This document shows positions 39,866 to 49,036 of a stretch of 64,000 bases of DNA, one piece after another. Positions within the stretch are counted from its first letter, which is position 1; each line of letters begins with the position of its first letter. Under the pieces are notes generated by a model. The model was not told the origin of the DNA, did not search any database, and saw only the letters and a list, made by a program, of their open reading frames with translations. Source of the DNA: Dyella jiangningensis (lineage in GTDB: Bacteria; Pseudomonadota; Gammaproteobacteria; Xanthomonadales; Rhodanobacteraceae); assembly GCA_000632805.1 (NCBI GenBank), contig CP007444.1, forward strand, positions 1,178,001-1,242,000, given 5' to 3'. The translations under genes were made by a program, and so were the position numbers.

Positions 39866-40248
39866 GACTGGCTCTCCCCGTTGGCCGGTGTGTTGTCCTG
39901 CGTTTCGCGCATCAGGGTCTTCAGATCCAGCCCGAGGCGCTGCAGCCGCGCAAACAGCGCCGGCCATTCCTCGCGCAGGAAGCGCTCCCGTTCGGACTTG
40001 AGCAGCGCTTCCCTGGCTCCATCGATCACGAACATGCCCAATCCCCTCCTTTTTTCCACCAGTTGATCGTCGACCAGTTCCTGGTACGCCTTGGAGACAG
40101 TCAGAGGGTTGATCTGAAAGTCTGCAGCTACCTGGCGTACTGACGGCAGCGGGTCGCCCTCGTTCAAGGCGCCGTCCAGAATCATCGCCACCACGCGCTC
40201 GCGAAGCTGGCGGTAAATCGGGACGCTGTCGTTCCAGGTGATGGTCAT
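39862..40248 (-). CDS. GntR-family regulator, YtrA subfamily
   Basis: A 128-residue repressor-type protein. It has an N-terminal winged helix (PIYRQLRERVVAMILDGAL, GDPLPSVRQVAADFQINPLTVSKAYQELVDDQLVEKRRGLGMFV). Only a short C-terminal helical tail of about 40 residues follows, the YtrA layout without a large effector domain. The ATG at 40248 starts the conserved part. It is cotranscribed with the ABC genes it presumably controls. A 24-bp imperfect palindrome overlaps the -10 of the operon promoter (40609-40632) and is the likely operator. Confidence 0.92.
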   Translation of the reverse strand: MTITWNDSVPIYRQLRERVVAMILDGALNEGDPLPSVRQVAADFQINPLTVSKAYQELVDDQLVEKRRGLGMFVIDGAREALLKSERERFLREEWPALFARLQRLGLDLKTLMRETQDNTPANGESQS

Positions 40249-40252
40249 ACGG

Positions 40253-40579
40253 TTATTCCTTGCTGATACGGCCGAACTGATTGCCAAACGAATAGTAGGG
40301 CATGGCCAGCTGTGCCCCGAGTACGCCGCGGCTGGCGACGGCCTCCGGGCGGAGCAGCGGGGCGGCCGTCAGGGCGGCGGCGACGCCGGCGTCGATGTAC
40401 AGGGCAGCGGCGCGCAGGTCTTCAGCGGTCGGGCGAACATCGATCGGAGCCAGGTCGATGACCTTGACGCCATTGATCTCAGAAACCGGGAGACTGCGGA
40501 CGTTCGAATTGATGGCGGCCAGACCTACCGTGGTGAACAGGGCAGCGGCGGTCAGTGCTAGCAGGTTGTTCGCTTTCAT
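40253..40579 (-). CDS. Small exported protein of unknown function, first gene of the ABC operon
   Basis: A 108-residue protein with a predicted signal peptide (about residues 1-23, LTAAALFTTVGLAAINS). A short exported domain with no family I recognise follows (VSEINGVKVIDLAPIDVRPTAEDLRAAALYIDAG; YYSFGNQFGRISKE). Four bases separate it from the gntR start, and its own ATG is preceded by AGGAGAG. The operon position suggests a role with the ABC transporter, perhaps as a sensor or cargo, but nothing in the sequence decides this. Confidence 0.75.
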   Translation of the reverse strand: MKANNLLALTAAALFTTVGLAAINSNVRSLPVSEINGVKVIDLAPIDVRPTAEDLRAAALYIDAGVAAALTAAPLLRPEAVASRGVLGAQLAMPYYSFGNQFGRISKE

Positions 40580-40608
40580 GACGCTCTCCTTTAGTGCTCT
40601 CGTGGACC

Positions 40609-40649
40609 GGTGTTGTAGTGAACTATAACACCATAATCGAAGCCGTCAA
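40609..40649 (-). promoter_or_regulatory. Promoter and palindromic operator of the GntR-ABC operon
   Basis: Minus-strand -35 TTGACG (40649-40644) and -10 TATAGT (40627-40622) are 16 bases apart. The palindrome GGTGTTATAG, four bases, CTACAACACC (40632-40609; nine of ten arm pairs match) covers the -10 and start site. A YtrA-type repressor bound here would block transcription directly. Confidence 0.7.
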
Positions 40650-40865
40650 TAGCTCGGGCTGAAATTCGCAATGTGACTGATGGCCTATAAAGCTGAACGA
40701 GTCGTGGGGCAGGCCGGTGCCCTCCCGGTGACGCATAGCCTCCGCTCCCGGGCACGGCCGGGGCAGAAGCGGTCATCAACCATCGCGGGTGACAGGCATC
40801 ACCTCACCGCATGGGGGAAATGGGCATGCTTCAATGTCGTCATCAACGAAACAGGAAGGCGCTCC

Positions 40866-41651
40866 ATGGACCTAGGCCTGGCCGGACGCATCGCGGTGGT
40901 TACCGGCGCCAGCAAGGGGATTGGCCTGGCATGTGCGAAAGCCTTTGCTCGCGAAGGCGCCAAGGTCGTGGGCGTATCGCGTGACATCGCGCATCTGCAT
41001 GCCGCCCAGCACGAGCTGCAACACGAAGGGCTGCACCTGGACATCGCCGCGGCGGACCTGCAGGACAGCGTGGCGGCGCAGATGGTCGTGGAGTACATCG
41101 AGAACGCCTTCGGCCCGATCGACGTGCTGGTCAATTGCGCCGGCGCCGCCAAGCGCACGCCCATTGCCGAACTGCATGCCGACGCGATGCAGGCGGCGAT
41201 GCAGGCGAAGTACTTCACCTACATGCACGTCATCGACCCGGTGATCCGCCATATGGCGTCGCGTGGTCGCGGCAGCATCGTCAATGTGGTCGGGCAAGGC
41301 GGCAAGCAGGCAAGTCCCATCCATATCGGTGGCGGCGCGGCCAACGCCGCGTTGATGCTCGCTTCGGTGGGCTATGCCAATGCCTATGCCGACAGGGGCG
41401 TGCGCGTGAACGTGATCAATCCGGGCATGACGAATACCGGGCGCGTGCAGGAAGGCCTGAATGCCGCGTCCCGCGCCAGCGGTCGCCCGGCGGAGGAACT
41501 GCTTGCCGAGCAGCAGGCCGAGATTCCGATGGGACGCATGGCCGAACCGGAAGAGATTGCAGACGTGGCCGTGTTTCTCGCCTCGTCGCGGGCGAGTTAT
41601 GTGACCGGTGCGGTGATTCCCATGGATGGCGGAAAGTCTAGCGTGATTTGA
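40866..41651 (+). CDS. SDR-family protein lacking the usual catalytic Tyr/Lys
   Basis: A 261-residue Rossmann protein with the cofactor motif TGASKGIG (residues 13-20), NCAGAA and the C-terminal VTGAVIPMDGGKSS. At the place where SDRs have S...YxxxK, the sequence reads NVVGQGGKQASP followed by GGGAANAALMLA. The catalytic Tyr and Lys are therefore replaced by Gly and Asn. A known subgroup of SDR proteins has this GxAxNAAL form and either uses another mechanism or is non-catalytic. ATG 40866 is taken by position of the conserved start. No operon partner is evident; the methyltransferase gene begins about 200 bases later. Confidence 0.85.
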   Translation: MDLGLAGRIAVVTGASKGIGLACAKAFAREGAKVVGVSRDIAHLHAAQHELQHEGLHLDIAAADLQDSVAAQMVVEYIENAFGPIDVLVNCAGAAKRTPIAELHADAMQAAMQAKYFTYMHVIDPVIRHMASRGRGSIVNVVGQGGKQASPIHIGGGAANAALMLASVGYANAYADRGVRVNVINPGMTNTGRVQEGLNAASRASGRPAEELLAEQQAEIPMGRMAEPEEIADVAVFLASSRASYVTGAVIPMDGGKSSVI

Positions 41652-41853
41652 AGCGCGGCTCGACGTGATTGCTTCCGATGGCCGCACGCGCACGAGCAAG
41701 GAGAAATGCATCGCGCGCACGCCTGCACCGTCGGCAGGACACGGCAATGGCAGGGCGTGGCACACTTCCGCTTTTCCCCGGCACCGCCGGGCACACTGCA
41801 GCCCCTCGACGAGCTTTGTCGGGAGGGATGCCGGTGAACCACGCACCCAGGAG

Positions 41854-42705
41854 ATGACCGTCGTGTCGCACTATGCCGGCCCTTTGCTTACGCGCCCCGC
41901 TGCGGAGGCACTGCTGACTGCATGGGCGGGCGGGCTGGATGCTTGGACCGGTTCGCTGGATCTCGGTCGCTCCATCGACAGCGCCACGTTGCAGGCGGAA
42001 ACCTGGTCGTGGAAGGGCCGTGCCTATCCCTATCCCGGCAAGCTGAAGGACCGCACGATCTATTACTGGGATGGCGATGAGTTCGCCGCCGTCTCTCGCT
42101 TCTCCGGCTCGCTGATCAAGCTGGTGCCGACGGAGTGGGGTGCGCCCACGTTCGAGATCGACGGCATCAAGATGCTGCCCACGTCGAAGGAGTCGCCGGT
42201 CGACGATGCGCGCCGCAAGGTGGCGCTGGTCGAACCGCGCGGCAAAAGCGTGCTCGACACCTGCGGTGGCCTGGGTTATTTCGCGGCCTGCTGCCTCGAA
42301 GCCGGCGTAGCGCGCATCCAATCGTTCGAGAAGAACCCCGACGTGCTTTGGCTGCGTACGCTCAACCCGTGGTCGCCGGATCCGGAAGCGCCGGCCAGCG
42401 GCGGCCGCCTGCACCTTACGCACGCCGACGTCTCGCAGGCGATCACGCAGATCGCGGATGCCTCGGTGGATGCACTGCTGCATGACCCGCCGCGCTTCGG
42501 CATCGCGGGCGAACTGTATTCGCAGGCGTTCTACGACCAGCTCGCACGCGTGCTGCGCCGCGGCGGGCGCATGTTCCATTACACCGGCAGCCCCAACAAG
42601 CTCACCAGCGATCGCGATGTGCCCCGCGAAGTGGCGAAGCGGCTGGAGAAGGCCGGCTTCAAGGCGCAACTGGCGCTGGACGGGGTGCTGGCGACGCGGC
42701 GATAG
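41854..42705 (+). CDS. SAM-dependent methyltransferase (class I, spermidine-synthase-like)
   Basis: A protein of up to 283 residues. SAM motif I is visible as SVLDTCGGLGYFAACCL and the acceptor-side motif is DALLHDPPRFG, which resembles the DPP[YF] loop of N-methyltransferases. HYTGSPNKL and AKRLEKAGF complete the fold. The N-terminal 120 residues are a beta-rich domain without a clear match. AGGAG lies directly against the ATG at 41854, so the GTG at 41863, nine bases past that ribosome site, may be the real start. The substrate is unknown. Confidence 0.78.
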   Translation: MTVVSHYAGPLLTRPAAEALLTAWAGGLDAWTGSLDLGRSIDSATLQAETWSWKGRAYPYPGKLKDRTIYYWDGDEFAAVSRFSGSLIKLVPTEWGAPTFEIDGIKMLPTSKESPVDDARRKVALVEPRGKSVLDTCGGLGYFAACCLEAGVARIQSFEKNPDVLWLRTLNPWSPDPEAPASGGRLHLTHADVSQAITQIADASVDALLHDPPRFGIAGELYSQAFYDQLARVLRRGGRMFHYTGSPNKLTSDRDVPREVAKRLEKAGFKAQLALDGVLATRR

Positions 42706-42799
42706 CCCGTCGCGGCTGGCGGACGCAAAGCCCCCTAGCTCGACCCGGCATCCATGGTGTTAAGTAGCGGGATCATCCACCCGTCTGCCGGAGCCGCTC

Positions 42800-44758
42800 A
42801 TGTCTCATGTCCCTTTCGCTGGTTCGCCACTGGCCAAGCCTCGTAGGTTCTCGCGATTGGCTCTGGCCGTGGCGATGGTGTTCGCCACCGGCGCAGCGGG
42901 GGCGCAGGACAACCGCATGGGCGACGTGCCGCCGCCGCAGGACACGCCTTACGCGGGCACGGTGTCCATCCATATCGATGCCAACGACACCACGCAGGGC
43001 ATCTTCCGTGTGCGTGAAAGCATTCCGGTGAAGGCGGGTCCGCTGACGCTGCTGTATCCGCAGTGGATTCCTGGCGACCACTCGCCGACCGGCCCCATCG
43101 CCATGCTCGCGGGCGTGAAGCTCAGCGCCAACGGGAAGCCGCTGATGTGGAAGCGCGACAAGTACAACGTATATGCGTTCCATCTCGACGTGCCTGAAGG
43201 TGTCTCCAGCATCGATGCGGAATTCCAGTACCTGTCGGGCCGCACCGACGATGCGGGCTTCGAGATCACCCAGCGCATGACTGACGTCGAGTGGAGCTCG
43301 ATGCTGCTGTATCCGGCCGGTCACTACTCGCGCCAGATCACCTTCGCACCCAGCATGACTGTTCCGCACGACTGGCAGATCGCCACGGCGCTGGAAACCG
43401 CTTCGCGTTCGGGCGACACCGTGACCTTCAAACCGGTCACGCTCAATAACCTGGTCGATTCGCCGGTGTACGCGGGCCAGTACTTCAAGCGCGTCGATCT
43501 CACCTCATTCGACAAGGTGCCGGTCTATCTGGATGTGTTCGCCGATGCACCGAAGTACCTGGAAATGACGCCGGAGCAGGTGAGCGTGCACCGCAACCTC
43601 GTCACGCAGGCGCTCAAGCTGTTCGGCTCGCATCACTACGATCACTACGATTTCCTGTTCTCGCTGTCCGACGAAATGTCCGGCCACGGCACCGAGCATC
43701 ACCAGTCCAGCGAGGATGGCCTCGACGCCGACTATTTCACCGCGTGGAAGGAGGCGGCGCCCGGCCGTGACCTGCTGGCCCACGAATACACGCACTCGTG
43801 GAACGGCAAGTTCCGCCGTGGTGAAGACCTGTGGACGCCGAACTTCAACGTGCCGATGGGCGACTCGCTGCTGTGGGTCTACGAGGGCCAGACGCAGTAC
43901 TGGGGCTTCGTGCTCACCGCGCGCGCCGGCATGTGGTCGCCGCAGGAGTTCCGCGATGCGCTGGCCATGACGGCTGCCAACTATGAGCGCAACCGCGTGG
44001 GCTTCGAATGGCGCACGCTGGAGGACACCACCAACGACGCCACCATCGCGCGCCGTGCCGGCCTGCCGTTCCGCAGCTGGCAGATGAGCGAGGAGTACTA
44101 CAGCGGCGGCCAGATGATGTGGCTGGAGGTCGACGGCAAGCTGCGCGAACTCACCCACGACAAGAAATCGCTGGACGATTTCGCCAAGGCGTTCTTCGGC
44201 GTCGACAACGGCAGCTATGTCACCAAGACCTACACCTTCGACGATGTGGTCGCGGCGCTGGACGGCGTGGCGAAGTACGACTGGGCGAGCTTCCTGCGCA
44301 ACCGCGTCAACGTGGTGAACCCGCCGCTGCAGAACGGCCTGGAAGCCACCGGCTGGAAGCTGGTCTACACCGACCAGGAAAGCGGCTACGAGAAGCAGTA
44401 CAACAGCCGCTCGGAACCCGCGCGCCATCTGTACAACTTCGCATGGTCGATCGGCCTGACCATGAACGACAAGGGGCAGGTCAACGACGTCCGTTGGAAC
44501 GGCCCGGCCTTCAAGGCGGGCGTCAGCACCGGCGCCACGCTGGTCGCGGTCAACGGCGAAAACTATTCCACCGACGTGCTCAAGGCGGCGATCACGGCGG
44601 CCAAGGGCACCAAGACGCCGATCCAGCTGTTGCTGAAGTACCAGGGCGGCTACCGCACTGTCGCCGTGGACTACCACGACGGCCTGCAGTACCCGCATCT
44701 GGTGCGCATAAGCGGCAAGCCCGACTACCTCAGCGAAATCATCGCACCGCGCAAGTAA
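42800..44758 (+). CDS. M61-family (glycyl aminopeptidase-like) metallopeptidase with PDZ domain
   Basis: A 652-residue exported peptidase. A signal peptide covers about residues 1-35 (LAVAMVFATGAAGAQ). A beta-sandwich N-terminal domain follows, then the zinc site HEYTH at residues 328-332 with the downstream Glu in WVYEGQTQYWG. A C-terminal PDZ-like part (VNDVRWNGPAFKAGVSTGATLVAVNG) completes the M61 architecture. M61 enzymes remove N-terminal Gly/Ala or process periplasmic proteins. A CGGAG ribosome site precedes the ATG. It is followed by a 12-bp hairpin and the M3 peptidase gene on the same strand. Confidence 0.92.
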   Translation: MSHVPFAGSPLAKPRRFSRLALAVAMVFATGAAGAQDNRMGDVPPPQDTPYAGTVSIHIDANDTTQGIFRVRESIPVKAGPLTLLYPQWIPGDHSPTGPIAMLAGVKLSANGKPLMWKRDKYNVYAFHLDVPEGVSSIDAEFQYLSGRTDDAGFEITQRMTDVEWSSMLLYPAGHYSRQITFAPSMTVPHDWQIATALETASRSGDTVTFKPVTLNNLVDSPVYAGQYFKRVDLTSFDKVPVYLDVFADAPKYLEMTPEQVSVHRNLVTQALKLFGSHHYDHYDFLFSLSDEMSGHGTEHHQSSEDGLDADYFTAWKEAAPGRDLLAHEYTHSWNGKFRRGEDLWTPNFNVPMGDSLLWVYEGQTQYWGFVLTARAGMWSPQEFRDALAMTAANYERNRVGFEWRTLEDTTNDATIARRAGLPFRSWQMSEEYYSGGQMMWLEVDGKLRELTHDKKSLDDFAKAFFGVDNGSYVTKTYTFDDVVAALDGVAKYDWASFLRNRVNVVNPPLQNGLEATGWKLVYTDQESGYEKQYNSRSEPARHLYNFAWSIGLTMNDKGQVNDVRWNGPAFKAGVSTGATLVAVNGENYSTDVLKAAITAAKGTKTPIQLLLKYQGGYRTVAVDYHDGLQYPHLVRISGKPDYLSEIIAPRK

Positions 44759-44778
44759 GGCCGGCGCGTTCGGGACGC

Positions 44779-44811
44779 GGCATGGGTAGGGCCTGACTTC
44801 CTACCCATGCC
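44779..44811 (+). other. Perfect 12-bp hairpin between M61 and M3 peptidase genes
   Basis: GGCATGGGTAGG (44779-44790) pairs perfectly with CCTACCCATGCC (44800-44811) around nine bases. There is no T-tract, so a factor-dependent stop or message-stabilising hairpin is likelier than a classical terminator. Confidence 0.6.
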
Positions 44812-44868
44812 CGCCGCGCCCGGGTGTGGTTAGGTCTTCTCTTTGTGCCGCACACCCGGGGAAATCAG

Positions 44869-47073
44869 ATGCTTCGTCTTCGTACGCTTGTGGTCGCCAC
44901 CACCATGGCGCTCGCCGCCTGCTCGCAGCAGTCGAGCGAGCAGGCCCAGCCTGCACCGGCACCGGCCAGTACCGCGCCGGCCAAGGCATCCACCGCCGCT
45001 CCCAAGGCTGAGGTGAGTGCCGTGAACCCGTTCCTCGAACCCAGCACGCTGCCGTTCCAGGCACCGCCGTTCGACAAGATCAAGGACGGCGACTACCAGC
45101 CCGCGCTGGAAGAGGGCATGAAGCAGCACCTGGAGGAGATCACCAAGATCGCCGATAACCCGGAGCCGCCGACCTTCGAGAACACCTTCATCCCGTTCGA
45201 AAAGTCGGGGCAGCTGCTCTCGCGCGTGCGTCGCGCGTTCTTCGCCGTCACCGGCGCCAACACCAACGACACGCTGCAGAAGGTGCAGCAGGACGAAGCG
45301 CCGAAGTTCGCCGAGCACCAGGATGCGATCGTGCTCAACGACAAGCTGTTCAAGCGCATCCAGACCATTTACGACCAGCGCGACTCGCTCAAGCTCGATC
45401 CCGAATCCAAGCGCCTGGTCGAAGTGACCTACAAGAACTTCGTGCGTGGCGGCGCCAAGCTGTCCGATGCCGACAAGGCGAAGCTCAAGGACCTCAACAA
45501 GGAAGAATCCGGCCTGCGCACGCAGTTCACCAGGAAGCTGCTCGCCGCGACCAAGGCCGGTGCGCTGGTGGTGGACGACAAGAGCAAGCTCGACGGGCTG
45601 TCCGACGGCGACATCGCCGCCGCTTCGCAGGCCGCGGCGAATCGCAAGCTGGATGGCAAGTGGGTAATCCCGCTGCAGAACACCACGCAGCAGCCGGCGC
45701 TGCAGAATCTCAATGATCGCGCCACGCGCGAGCAGCTGTTCAAGGCCTCATGGGATCGCGCCGAGAAGGGCGACGCCAACGACACGCGCGAGCTTATTTC
45801 GCGCATCGCGCAGATCCGCGCGGAGCAGGCCAAGCTGCTCGGTTTCTCCAGCTACGCCGCATGGAAGCTGGAAGACCAGATGGCCAAGACGCCGGAAGCG
45901 GCGCTCACCTTCATGGACAAGCTGGCCCCGGCCGCCACCGCGCGCGCCGAGCGCGAGGCCAAGGACATCCAGGACGTGATCGACCAGCAGAAGGGCGGCT
46001 TCAAGGTCGAGGCGTGGGATTGGAACCACTATTCGGAACAAGTGCGCAAGGCGAAATACGACCTCGACGAATCGCAGATCAAGCCGTACTTCGAGCTGGA
46101 CAACGTGCTGCAGAACGGCGTGTTCTACGCCGCCAACCAGCTCTACGGCCTGACCTTCAAGGAGCGCAAGGACATCCCCGTCTGGCAGCCGGACGTGCGC
46201 GTGTTCGAAGTGTTCGACAAGGATGGCTCGTCGCTCGCGCTGTTCTACTGCGACTACTTCAAGCGCGACAACAAGAACGGCGGCGCCTGGATGAGCAACC
46301 TGGTGGGCCAGTCCAAGTTGATGGGCACCAAGCCGGTGGTGTTCAACGTCGCCAACTTCACCAAGCCCGCCGCCGGCCAGCCGGCGTTGCTGTCGTTCGA
46401 CGACGTGATCACCATGTTCCACGAATTCGGCCATGGCCTGCACGGCATCTTCGCCAACTCGCAGTACCCGAGCCTGTCGGGCTCCGCGACGGCGCGCGAC
46501 TTCGTGGAGTTCCCGTCGCAGTTCAACGAACACTGGGCCACCGATCCGAAGATCTTCGCCAACTACGCGAAGAACTATAAGACCGGCGAGCCGATGCCGG
46601 CTGAGCTGGTGGAGAAGATCAAGAAATCGAAGACCTTCAACAAGGGCTACGACATGACCGAACTGCTCTCCGCCGCGCTGCTCGACATGAGCTGGCACAG
46701 CCTGGGCCCGGATGCGCCCAAGCAGGATCCGGACAAGTTCGAAGCCGACGCGCTGGCCAAGGCGAAGATCAATCTCAGCTATGTGCCACCGCGCTACCGC
46801 TCCAGCTATTTCCAGCACATCTGGGGCAACGGCTATGCGGCCGGTTACTACGCCTACCTGTGGACGGAAATGTTGGCGGACGACGCGTTCCAGGGCTTCG
46901 TCGACAAGGGCGGCATGACGCGCGCGAACGGTGACCGCTTCCGCGAGATGGTGCTCTCGCGCGGCAACACCGAAGACCTCGCCAAGATGTACAAGGACTG
47001 GCGCGGCAAGGATCCGAGCATCGAGCCGATGCTGCTGAACCGCGGCCTGAAGGAAGCGCCGCAGAAGAAGTGA
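44869..47073 (+). CDS. M3-family oligopeptidase lipoprotein (peptidyl-dipeptidase Dcp-like)
   Basis: A 734-residue zinc peptidase. It has a lipoprotein signal (TTMALAAC-S, Cys near residue 18), a Pro/Ala linker and a helical N-terminal domain. The M3 catalytic site is FHEFGHGLHG with HEFGH at residues 518-522 and a downstream Glu in ARDFVEFPSQFNEHW. Family members remove dipeptides or cut short peptides; this one should act in the periplasm, anchored to a membrane. The ATG at 44869 starts the signal peptide and follows CGGGGA. A strong terminator ends the unit. Confidence 0.93.
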   Translation: MLRLRTLVVATTMALAACSQQSSEQAQPAPAPASTAPAKASTAAPKAEVSAVNPFLEPSTLPFQAPPFDKIKDGDYQPALEEGMKQHLEEITKIADNPEPPTFENTFIPFEKSGQLLSRVRRAFFAVTGANTNDTLQKVQQDEAPKFAEHQDAIVLNDKLFKRIQTIYDQRDSLKLDPESKRLVEVTYKNFVRGGAKLSDADKAKLKDLNKEESGLRTQFTRKLLAATKAGALVVDDKSKLDGLSDGDIAAASQAAANRKLDGKWVIPLQNTTQQPALQNLNDRATREQLFKASWDRAEKGDANDTRELISRIAQIRAEQAKLLGFSSYAAWKLEDQMAKTPEAALTFMDKLAPAATARAEREAKDIQDVIDQQKGGFKVEAWDWNHYSEQVRKAKYDLDESQIKPYFELDNVLQNGVFYAANQLYGLTFKERKDIPVWQPDVRVFEVFDKDGSSLALFYCDYFKRDNKNGGAWMSNLVGQSKLMGTKPVVFNVANFTKPAAGQPALLSFDDVITMFHEFGHGLHGIFANSQYPSLSGSATARDFVEFPSQFNEHWATDPKIFANYAKNYKTGEPMPAELVEKIKKSKTFNKGYDMTELLSAALLDMSWHSLGPDAPKQDPDKFEADALAKAKINLSYVPPRYRSSYFQHIWGNGYAAGYYAYLWTEMLADDAFQGFVDKGGMTRANGDRFREMVLSRGNTEDLAKMYKDWRGKDPSIEPMLLNRGLKEAPQKK

Positions 47074-47094
47074 TGCTTCGCCACCGGTAATACG

Positions 47095-47122
47095 AGAAGG
47101 CCGGCTATGCCGGCCTTCTTTT
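47095..47122 (+). terminator. Rho-independent terminator after the M3 peptidase gene
   Basis: AGAAGGCCGGC-TAT-GCCGGCCTTCT followed by TTT. The convergent gene ends at 47180, so it may serve both directions. Confidence 0.9.
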
Positions 47123-47179
47123 AAGAGAACGGGCGTGATGGAGGTCATCCACCACGCCCGTTGTTTGTCTACTCCAGGC

Positions 47180-49036
47180 TCATAGCCCGATCGCCGAAAT
47201 GCGCGTTGCCCAGTTGCCCAGGGCGCCGCGCGTGCCGCCGCACTGGAACAGCGGCGGGGTCAGGTATTGGGCCAGCGTGCACGTCTGTGCGATGTATTCC
47301 GACGCCAGCCAGATCGTGTTGCCGTCGGCGGCAGCGGCGCCATAGTCACCCCAGCGTGGACGGTCGCCCCCAAGGTAGGGAATGCCGGTGAAGCCGTCCC
47401 AGGGGCCTGCGCCCGCGGCAGCGATATGGACGTCGCCCGCGCCGATCTTGGCGTCGAGGCTGGCGTAGCCGGCGCTCGGATGGTCGTTGGGGCCAACCAC
47501 GGTGAACGCGATGACGCCGCGCCCGCTCTGCGTAACGGCCGCCGCACCATAGGTCAGGTTTGCATCGGGAAGGGACAGCGTGCCATTGGCGAACAGCACG
47601 CTGGAGTTCGGGTTGATGACGAAGTAGTTGATGCCCGAACCGTGGCTGCCATCGCCCAGCAGCACGTCGGTATCCAGTGTGCCCCAGACCTTGCCGTTGG
47701 CGTAGCTCACCTGCTGCATGCGCGAGTCGTTCACCGCCAGGTCGCGAGGCGCGGGGTAGACGATGTTCGGGTAGCCAAGGTAGGTCGGTGCGCAGCCGGT
47801 CAAGGCGAAACAATCACGCAGCGGCGTGCTGCCGGGCTTCTGGTGCGCCAGGCTGCTCGGCACCGAATACTCCTGGACGGCGATCGACGAAACATTCAGC
47901 GCGACTGCCGCGGGCGTCGTATCGATTGCAGACGTATTCGATACGGACCACAGCCAGATGGTGTTGGACGTGCCGGAGTCATAGAACACGGCGTCGGAAC
48001 TGAGCAGGTACTCGGTGCCGCCATGGGCCGCTGCGTGCTGCCCGCCCGAGGAAATGGCCGGCCAGACGGTGAACGCGGGCGCCGGAATGCTCGGGTCGCC
48101 ACCGTTGAACAGCACCACATTGATGGAAGCGGCGCCGTTGACCAGGCCTTGCTTGGAGATGGCGTAAATCTGCGCGCCATTGAAGCCATCACCGAACAGC
48201 GCGAACTCGTTGGTGGTCAGGAAGATCGCATTGGCATCCGCACCGATATGCGGATAGTCGCCCAGGCAGAAGCCACCCTGGCAGCCATGGTCCGGCGTGC
48301 CCTGCGTGCCGTTGTTCTGCACCGGCAGGTGATAGATGGTCCAGGCACCGGTCGGGTCGGCGGTCTGGCTGACGGCGATATCGAGATGATTGGTGCCCGA
48401 GAGCGCCGAGGTCGTACCGATGCGATCAAGCGTCAACACGACCTGGAACCAGCGCTTCGTGTCCTGATCGTAATAGCACGACGGATCGGTGATGCTGGGG
48501 CCATAGGCGCCCGTGCTGCGATTGATCGCCGCCGGATAGTTGTAGAACGTGTTGAGGTCGACCGGTCCGACCAGCTTGTTGCCTGCGCTGCTGTAGATCG
48601 CCAGCACATCGTTGACGCTTTCCATGACGAAGCCGTTGCCGGCGCACAGTCCCTGGTCGGGCGGTTCCACCGAAAACTGGTTGCCGCCATTGGCGTAACG
48701 CTGGTCGTGGAAATTCAGGCCATCGAAACCACCAAGGAGCTCGGGACTAGACTTGGCGCGCAAGGCGTTGCCCATCCTGTTGCTGTTGCCGCGGCCACGT
48801 GCGATGCCGCGATTGACGACCGGCTTCGATCCCAGATCGCCGCCGTCGCCTGAATCGGCGTCGCCGCTGCTCATCGCGGGATCCTGTTCCAGGCTGGTCA
48901 ATGGGGCCCCGCCCAATGGCGTGGTCGTGGGTACCGTAGTGTTCCCTCGCTGGATGGTGAGGGTCGTTGGAGAGGTAGCCAAGGCGCAGGTAGCGAACGC
49001 CATAGCCGCTACTGCGACTAGCAGTCGGGTCTTCAT
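47180..49036 (-). CDS. Large exported protein of unknown function
   Basis: A 618-residue protein with a signal peptide (residues 1-20, VAAMAFATCALA). A low-complexity segment (SSGDADSGDGGDLG) comes first. Residues about 95-618 form a long domain rich in Gly, Asn and aromatic residues, with propeller-like repeats such as DPSCYYDQDTKRWFQVVL and RWGDYGAAAADGNTIWLASEY. Five to six Cys in pairs (HGCQGGFC; CFALTGC; CTLAQ...QCGG) suggest disulfides. Similar domains end other secreted proteins from soil bacteria, but I cannot assign a function. It is divergent from the GH92 gene across 600 bases. Confidence 0.8.
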   Translation of the reverse strand: MKTRLLVAVAAMAFATCALATSPTTLTIQRGNTTVPTTTPLGGAPLTSLEQDPAMSSGDADSGDGGDLGSKPVVNRGIARGRGNSNRMGNALRAKSSPELLGGFDGLNFHDQRYANGGNQFSVEPPDQGLCAGNGFVMESVNDVLAIYSSAGNKLVGPVDLNTFYNYPAAINRSTGAYGPSITDPSCYYDQDTKRWFQVVLTLDRIGTTSALSGTNHLDIAVSQTADPTGAWTIYHLPVQNNGTQGTPDHGCQGGFCLGDYPHIGADANAIFLTTNEFALFGDGFNGAQIYAISKQGLVNGAASINVVLFNGGDPSIPAPAFTVWPAISSGGQHAAAHGGTEYLLSSDAVFYDSGTSNTIWLWSVSNTSAIDTTPAAVALNVSSIAVQEYSVPSSLAHQKPGSTPLRDCFALTGCAPTYLGYPNIVYPAPRDLAVNDSRMQQVSYANGKVWGTLDTDVLLGDGSHGSGINYFVINPNSSVLFANGTLSLPDANLTYGAAAVTQSGRGVIAFTVVGPNDHPSAGYASLDAKIGAGDVHIAAAGAGPWDGFTGIPYLGGDRPRWGDYGAAAADGNTIWLASEYIAQTCTLAQYLTPPLFQCGGTRGALGNWATRISAIGL

